From positions 1-5,354 of the forward strand of contig CAMLGF010000121.1 of the NCBI GenBank assembly GCA_946479515.1: a stretch of 5,354 nucleotides of DNA, written 5' to 3'. This DNA is from an uncultured Pseudomonadota bacterium (lineage in GTDB: Bacteria > Pseudomonadota > Gammaproteobacteria > Steroidobacterales > Steroidobacteraceae). The notes below the pieces were generated by a model. The model did no database searches. It was not told the origin of the DNA and saw nothing but the letters and a program-made list of their open reading frames with translations. Position 1 is the first letter of the stretch. Each line of letters opens with the position of its first letter. This document shows, piece after piece, positions 1 through 5,354 of this stretch. The translations under genes were made by a program, and so were the position numbers.

Positions 1-44
1 CTGCGAACAAGCCTGCGAAGAACAAGTCGCGGGGGCGTCGGTGA
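1..44 (+). CDS. Possible C-terminal tail of an upstream gene (partial)
   Basis: Reading from base 3, the window opens with ANKPAKNKSRGRR followed by TGA at 42-44. The short Lys/Arg/Asn-rich, Ala/Pro-containing end resembles the disordered basic tails found on RNA-binding proteins such as DEAD-box helicases or pseudouridine synthases, but 13 residues cannot identify a family. Another frame, from base 2, stays open to a TGA at 56-58 and gives a less natural tail with two cysteines. GC-rich hairpins follow directly, which fits the end of a transcription unit. The choice of frame is an inference from composition only. Confidence 0.35.
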   Translation, partial: ANKPAKNKSRGRR

Positions 45-45
45 A

Positions 46-113
46 GGCCGCCCGCTGAGCGGCTGCAATTACTCCCGCGGCGGGCGCCGCGCAAGCCTGA
101 CGTCGCGTCAGCC
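46..113. terminator. GC-rich hairpin cluster, possible terminator of the upstream gene
   Basis: Three small stem-loops lie in series just after the presumed upstream stop codon. They are GCCGC/GCGGC at 47-51 and 59-63, CGCGGC/GCCGCG at 76-81 and 86-91 with a 4-base loop, and CTGACG/CGTCAG at 97-102 and 106-111 with a 3-base loop. None is followed by a T-run, so an intrinsic terminator of the classical type is not shown. They could equally be structured spacer. Confidence 0.25.
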
Positions 114-163
114 GCGAAATGTCTACCTTCGCCGACAGGAACGCGCGTAGGAATTTCCCTCGC

Positions 164-192
164 TTGCAATGTCCCGGCGTCGGGCCTAGCGT
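164..192 (+). promoter_or_regulatory. Weak sigma70-like promoter candidate for the S8 protease
   Basis: TTGCAA (164-169) and TAGCGT (187-192) are separated by 17 bases. The -35 matches the consensus at four of six positions. The -10 keeps only the key T, A and final T. It would leave a leader of more than 200 bases before the protease start at 422, which is long, so a nearer promoter may have been missed. Confidence 0.2.
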
Positions 193-411
193 TGCCTGCA
201 CGCGCAGGTCAGCCACGGACGGCTTCCAAGACCCCGGGGATGTTCCTGCAGAAGTTAGTTGAGCGTCGCGGCCGCAGGACCGCCGGCGCAGGACAGGGAG
301 CAGTGCAGGATGCACAACTTCTCGGCGCGGGTTTGCGTGGGCCGGTTCTCGCCCAACCAACTCCATACTCAACCGACGTCTGCCGGATCCCCTCGAGCAA
401 CCTCATCGTAA

Positions 412-417
412 AGGGAG
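412..417 (+). promoter_or_regulatory. Ribosome binding site of the S8 protease
   Basis: AGGGAG lies four bases before ATG at 422 in a purine-rich stretch (AAAGGGAGAT). It supports this ATG as the start. The encoded N-terminus, a basic segment followed by a hydrophobic export signal, agrees. Confidence 0.7.
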
Positions 418-421
418 ATCT

Positions 422-2188
422 ATGATCAGCCTGACTCACAAGGGAGGCGTGCGCCTCTCGCTCGCAATCGGTGCGCTGTTGTGCGCGTCCGCGGTTTCGG
501 CGGCCGACGCGGCATTCACCGATCGAATCATCGTCAAATACCGCGGCGGCGGCGCCATCTCGGCGCTGGCCCAGGCCGAGCAGATGCGGGCCACCGAAGC
601 CTCCGCGGCGCGCCTGGGCGTGGCGCTCGATCGGGTGCGTACCACCGGCCTGGGCTCGCAGGTGCTGAAGATCGACCGGCGGCTGTCGCTGGCCGACGCG
701 GCGCGGCTCGCGGCCGACATCGCCGCCAGCGATCCGAACGTCGAGTACGCCGAGCCCGATCGCATCCTGCGGCACACGTTCACGCCCAACGACACGCGCT
801 ACGGCGAGCAGTGGCATTACTTCGAGTCCACGGGCGGCATCAATGCCCCTGCGGCCTGGGACAAATCCACCGGCGCGGGCGTGGTCGTTGCCGTGATCGA
901 CACCGGTTATCGGCCGCATGCCGACCTGCTCGCCAACATCCTTCCCGGCTACGACTTCATCAGCGACACCTTCGTGTCGAACGATGGCAATGGCCGGGAC
1001 AGCGATGCCAGCGACCCGGGCGACTGGATCAATGCCGGCGAATGCGGCCCTGGCGACCCTGAGACGTTCGAGTCCTCGAGCTGGCACGGCACTCACGTGG
1101 CCGGAACGATTGCCGCGGTGACCAACAACTCGAGCGGCGTCGCCGGCGTGGCGTTCGGCGCGAAGGTGGTGCCGGCGCGCGTGCTGGGCAAGTGTGGCGG
1201 CTACACCTCCGACATTGCCGATGCCATCATCTGGAGCTCGGGCGGCAGCGTCGCGGGCGTGCCCGCCAATGCCAACCCGGCCAAGGTGCTGAGCATATCC
1301 CTGGGCGGCATCGGCGCCTGCGACAACACCACCCAGAGCGCCATCAATTCCGCGCGCTCACGCGGCGCCTCGGTGGTCGTCGCGGCAGGCAACTACAACC
1401 ACAATGCCTCGCAGGACACTCCCGCCAACTGCTCGGGCGTGGTCACCGTGGCGGCCGTGGGTCGCAACGGCGGCAAGGCGTCGTACTCCAACTACGGCGC
1501 CACGGTGGAGATCGCGGCGCCCGGCGGCAGCGGCGGCGCGAACAGCGTGCTGTCCACGTTGAATACGGGCACCACCACGCCGGGCTCGGATGCGTATGCG
1601 CTGTACAACGGCACCTCCATGGCCACGCCGCACGTCTCGGGAGTGGTGGCGCTGCTGCTGTCGGTGAAGCCGACGCTCACCCCGGATCAGGTGACTTCGA
1701 TCCTGCAGAGCACGGCGCGGCCCTTTCCCGCCAGCTGTTCGCAATGCGGATCGGGCATCGTCGATGCCAGCGCCGCGGTTGACGCGGCGATCGGCGGCAG
1801 CGAACCGCCCGATGATCCGCCGGGCACGGTGGCGGAAGTCGAGCCTAACAACTCGCGTTCGGCATCGCAGCTCATTGCGACGGACGACACCACCGTGGCC
1901 GGCGTCATGGGCAGCAGTTCGGACAACGACTACTACCGGGTGAGCCTGCCGGCGGGCCGCACGCTGGTGTCGACCCTGGTGCCCAATGCGCAGTCCGACT
2001 ACGACCTGTACGTCTACAACAGCAATGGCACGCTCATCGGCCGCAGCGAGAAAGGCACGGGAGCGACCGACTCCGTGAGCGTCACCAACACCAGCAGCGG
2101 TGCGCTGACGCGATACATCCGGGTCATTCGCTGGAGCGGCGGAACCGGCGCGACCAATGGCAAGTACACGCTGAACCTGAACTGGTGA
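422..2188 (+). CDS. Secreted subtilisin-family (S8) serine protease with C-terminal PPC domain
   Basis: The 588-residue product is a pre-pro-protease predicted to cleave proteins outside the cell. Residues 1-27 form a Sec signal peptide (K7 and R11, then a hydrophobic core, cleavage near VSA-AD). Residues about 32-118 look like an I9-type inhibitory propeptide (RIIVKYRGG near the start, DPNVEYAEPD near the end). The S8 domain spans roughly 125-457, with catalytic Asp160 (AVIDTG), His222 (WHGTHVAGT) and Ser399 (NGTSMATPH), plus the oxyanion-hole Asn324 (AAGN). All are present, so the enzyme should be active. A linker rich in Pro, Asp and Gly (458-470) leads to a PPC (pre-peptidase C-terminal) domain at 471-588, beginning EVEPNNS and containing DNDYYRVSL and YDLYVYN. 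PPC domains usually assist secretion or are trimmed during maturation. Apart from Cys21 in the signal peptide there are six cysteines (208, 258, 300, 337, 439, 442), which suggests three disulfides. Overall layout matches extracellular proteases of Xanthomonas, Stenotrophomonas and Dichelobacter (AprV2/BprV type). Its physiological substrate cannot be told. Confidence 0.96.
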   Translation: MISLTHKGGVRLSLAIGALLCASAVSAADAAFTDRIIVKYRGGGAISALAQAEQMRATEASAARLGVALDRVRTTGLGSQVLKIDRRLSLADAARLAADIAASDPNVEYAEPDRILRHTFTPNDTRYGEQWHYFESTGGINAPAAWDKSTGAGVVVAVIDTGYRPHADLLANILPGYDFISDTFVSNDGNGRDSDASDPGDWINAGECGPGDPETFESSSWHGTHVAGTIAAVTNNSSGVAGVAFGAKVVPARVLGKCGGYTSDIADAIIWSSGGSVAGVPANANPAKVLSISLGGIGACDNTTQSAINSARSRGASVVVAAGNYNHNASQDTPANCSGVVTVAAVGRNGGKASYSNYGATVEIAAPGGSGGANSVLSTLNTGTTTPGSDAYALYNGTSMATPHVSGVVALLLSVKPTLTPDQVTSILQSTARPFPASCSQCGSGIVDASAAVDAAIGGSEPPDDPPGTVAEVEPNNSRSASQLIATDDTTVAGVMGSSSDNDYYRVSLPAGRTLVSTLVPNAQSDYDLYVYNSNGTLIGRSEKGTGATDSVSVTNTSSGALTRYIRVIRWSGGTGATNGKYTLNLNW

Positions 2189-2195
2189 GGCACAC

Positions 2196-2229
2196 GTCAG
2201 CGGGGCCGGGAACTGGCCCCGCTGGCTTT
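2196..2229 (+). terminator. Strong hairpin terminator after the S8 protease, possibly shared
   Basis: Eight bases after the protease stop, AGCGGGGCC (2199-2207) pairs perfectly with GGCCCCGCT (2215-2223) around a 7-base loop. The stem extends to about 12 bp (2196-2207 with 2215-2226) if one G-U pair is allowed. Only three T follow on the plus strand and none on the minus. Because the EF-hand gene converges from the other side, the same hairpin may help stop both transcripts, though the T-tract favours the plus direction. Confidence 0.7.
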
Positions 2230-2257
2230 GCGGAGGGGACTCCCGAGCCGTATCCGC

Positions 2258-2518
2258 TCAGTCGCGCCGCGCTTTCGGCATGGTATTGCGGCGGAATTCG
2301 CCGCGGCTGATATAGCCGTCCGAATTGCGATCGATCATCGTGAAGCTGGCCGTCAGGCTGTTGCTACCCGAGGCTTCTTCCTTGCTCAGCCTGCCATCGG
2401 AATCCGAATCGAGCGACGCGAAGGTGTCATTCCTGTCCTTCGCGGAGTCCGGATCGTTGGCCAGGGCGGCGCCGGAGAACACCGCGGCGGTGCACAAGGC
2501 GAAGAGTGTGGTTTTCAT
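2258..2518 (-). CDS. Small exported protein with two EF-hands
   Basis: The product has 86 residues. Residues 1-20 are a signal peptide (MKTT, hydrophobic core, ALA-N cleavage), so the mature protein of about 66 residues should be periplasmic or secreted. Two canonical 12-residue EF-hand loops follow. Loop 1 is D37-E48 (DSDSDGRLSKEE), with ligands at D37, D39, D41, S45 and E48. Loop 2 is D63-E74 (DRNSDGYISRGE), with D63, N65, D67, S71 and E74. Both keep the central Gly and the hydrophobic position 8, so both should bind Ca2+. The pair together resembles one EF-hand lobe. The C-terminus is basic (RRNTMPKARRD). Small proteins of this type are common in Xanthomonadales-like bacteria, and their function is mostly unknown. 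The gene converges on the S8 protease, with 69 bases between stops, and lies 146 bases downstream of the M23 gene with its own candidate promoter. A role as calcium buffer, sensor or partner of a secreted protein would be speculation. Confidence 0.92.
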   Translation of the reverse strand: MKTTLFALCTAAVFSGAALANDPDSAKDRNDTFASLDSDSDGRLSKEEASGSNSLTASFTMIDRNSDGYISRGEFRRNTMPKARRD

Positions 2519-2523
2519 GGCTG

Positions 2524-2529
2524 CCTCCT
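2524..2529 (-). promoter_or_regulatory. Perfect Shine-Dalgarno of the EF-hand gene
   Basis: AGGAGG on the minus strand lies five bases before the ATG at 2518. It is the strongest ribosome binding site in the window. It fixes the start and suggests efficient translation. Confidence 0.88.
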
Positions 2530-2536
2530 GTGGGGT

Positions 2537-2552
2537 TCGTCACGAGTGACGA
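2537..2552. repeat. 16-bp palindrome over the -10/start region of the EF-hand promoter
   Basis: TCGTCAC-GA-GTGACGA is a perfect 7-bp inverted repeat with a 2-base centre. It covers the predicted -10 element and the expected transcription start, just upstream of the Shine-Dalgarno. It could be an operator for a dimeric repressor or a short hairpin at the 5' end of the mRNA. Confidence 0.5.
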
Positions 2553-2573
2553 GACCGCAGCGCGCAGGTTCCC
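2548..2573 (-). promoter_or_regulatory. ECF-sigma-like promoter of the EF-hand gene
   Basis: On the minus strand GGGAAC (2573-2568) and CGTC (2551-2548) are separated by 16 bases. This matches the general pattern of group 4 (ECF) sigma promoters, with an AAC-type -35 and a CGTC-type -10. Transcription would begin near 2541, leaving a leader of just over 20 bases that carries the AGGAGG. No sigma70-like promoter of comparable quality was seen in the 146-base gap. The motif is short, and part of it lies inside a palindrome, so chance cannot be excluded. Confidence 0.45.
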
Positions 2574-2664
2574 GCGCCGCGCCGCCAGTGGCGTGGTCCC
2601 GGTGTATTCCGACAACCGCATTCGCGGGCTCCGCTCGAGGTTCAGACGGCGATTCGGCGCGGCG

Positions 2665-3551
2665 TCATTTCTTCTGATCGGGCGCAGCAGTGGCAGCCGC
2701 CTTCTTGGGCGGCGCCGGCGGCAGGAACAGCGCCGGGTCCACCGACGTGCGATTGAGCATGACGCCCCAGTGCAGGTGAGGCCCGGTGACGCGTCCCGTG
2801 GCGCCGACGTCGCCGATGACGTCGCCGGTGTTCAGCTGCTGGCCGACTTCGACACGGATCTTTGACAAGTGGCAGTACATGGTCACGAGGCCCTGGCCGT
2901 GATCGATCATCACGTTGCCGCCGTTGAAGAAGTATTCACCCGTGTCCACCACCTTGCCGCCGAGCGGCGCCTTGATCGGCGTGCCCTTGGGCGCGGCGAT
3001 GTCCATGCCGCTGTGCGGGCGGCGTGACTCACCATTGAACACGCGTCGCAGCCCGAACGAGCTCGAGCGCGGGCCGGGCACGGGCGGTTGCAGGCGCAGC
3101 GTGGCGGGAGCCAGTTCGGAGTAGATGGACATGGCGGCACGCACTTTCTCGTGCTCCTTTGCCACGCGCGCCTGATCCTCGGCCGAGAGGTTGACCTGGC
3201 CTGGCGGCACCCGCAGCTTCTGCGTACGGTATTGCTTCGGCAGCACCTGGAAGGCGATCTCCCGGGCCGCCTCGCCGGGGTGTTTCACCGTGATCGAACG
3301 CTCACCGGGTTCGGTGTCGAGGGAGATGCCGACCACGGCGAGCCAGGCTGCGCCGTCGCGCATCACCATGACCGGTACGCCCTCATAGGTGACCACGGGC
3401 CTGCGCTCCGCGCCGCCGGGCAGTTTGAACGTGGCGACGCCGCCCGGAACCCGCGATGAACGCGGGGGGTTCAATGCCGCGGCGGCGAGGCCGGGCAACA
3501 ACACCAGCGTGAACCAGGCGAACATTGCGGCGAGCCGTCTGTTCATGCTCT

Positions 3552-3555
<4 letters not shown>
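2665..3555 (-). CDS. Secreted M23 (LytM-type) peptidoglycan endopeptidase
   Basis: The 296-residue product is predicted to cut peptide cross-links of the cell wall in the periplasm. Residues 1-26 are a signal peptide (MKSMNRR, hydrophobic core, AAA-A cleavage). Residues about 28-105 form a beta-rich N-terminal domain of the kind found before M23 domains. Residues about 120-150 look helical and charged. The M23 domain spans roughly 155-280. Zinc ligands are H181 and D185 (HSGMD) and H262 (PHLHWG), with H228 (YCHL) and H260 completing the active site. All are present, so it should be a true enzyme rather than an EnvC/NlpD-type activator with a degenerate site. The tail (279-296) is rich in Pro, Ala and Lys and probably disordered. 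The first possible start, GTG at 3555, overlaps the xseA stop by four bases (GTGA). An ATG nine bases further in (3546) would give MNRRLAAMF and still leave a good signal peptide. An AGAGGA (3564-3559) sits only 3 bases before the GTG and 12 before the ATG, so neither start is clearly preferred. Confidence 0.94.

Positions 3556-5354
<1,799 letters not shown>

Larger units (their letters stand above)
45..421. other. Intergenic region upstream of the S8 protease
   Basis: This stretch of about 375 bases holds no convincing gene. Visible content is a run of small GC-rich hairpins (46-113), a weak sigma70-like promoter candidate (164-192), a 5-bp hairpin at 195-208 (CCTGC, loop ACGC, GCAGG), and the protease ribosome binding site at its right end. 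A 77-codon plus-strand frame (192-425) crosses it, but it starts at TTG, shows no protein-like pattern, and is treated as chance. Nothing recognisable as a riboswitch or small RNA was seen. Confidence 0.5.

Noticed and set aside
192..425. 77-codon plus-strand frame ending in an ATGA overlap with the protease start
   Set aside because: It starts at TTG without a Shine-Dalgarno and has random-looking composition. The overlap alone is not enough.
422..487. Lipoprotein signal (Cys21) in the S8 protease
   Set aside because: The residues before Cys21 (ALL) do not fit a lipobox, which needs a small residue directly before Cys. A normal signal peptidase site follows at VSA-AD.
209..1096. 295-codon open frame on the minus strand opposite the S8 protease
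   Set aside because: It lies antisense to the protease propeptide and catalytic domain, has no recognisable domain and an Arg/Gly/Ala-rich composition typical of shadow frames in GC-rich DNA.
2228..2865. Plus-strand frames opposite the EF-hand and M23 genes
   Set aside because: The minus-strand genes have signal peptides, complete motifs and a strong Shine-Dalgarno; the opposing frames have none of these.

Overview
The window is GC-rich chromosomal DNA that most resembles a free-living gammaproteobacterium of the Xanthomonadales/Nevskiales/Steroidobacter kind. This is inferred from three things: the divergent xseA/guaB pair (an arrangement also known in E. coli), the high GC content, and the types of secreted protease and small EF-hand protein present. 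No phage, insertion sequence, CRISPR array, tRNA or rRNA was seen.

Layout from left to right. Positions 1-44 hold what may be the basic C-terminal tail of an upstream plus-strand gene. Positions 45-421 are non-coding, with small GC-rich hairpins and one weak promoter candidate. Positions 422-2188 (+) encode a complete secreted subtilisin-family (S8) serine protease with signal peptide, N-terminal propeptide, full catalytic set and C-terminal PPC domain. A strong hairpin follows its stop. Converging on it from the minus strand is an 86-residue exported protein with two canonical EF-hands (2258-2518). That gene has a perfect Shine-Dalgarno sequence and an ECF-sigma-like promoter that overlaps a 16-bp palindrome.

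Further right on the minus strand lie a secreted M23 (LytM-type) peptidoglycan endopeptidase (2665-3555) and xseA, the large subunit of exonuclease VII (3552-4952). They share a 4-base stop/start overlap, so they are probably cotranscribed and translationally coupled. About 190 bases separate xseA from guaB (IMP dehydrogenase), which starts at 5142 on the plus strand and runs off the end of the window after 71 codons. This divergent region contains a good sigma70-type promoter for guaB and two striking palindromes.

The genes fall into two themes: housekeeping (guaB for guanine nucleotide synthesis, xseA for DNA repair) and the cell envelope or exterior (M23 hydrolase, EF-hand protein, S8 protease). 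No wholly new system is evident. The best leads are regulatory: the ECF-like promoter and palindrome in front of the EF-hand gene, and the inverted repeat between xseA and guaB.
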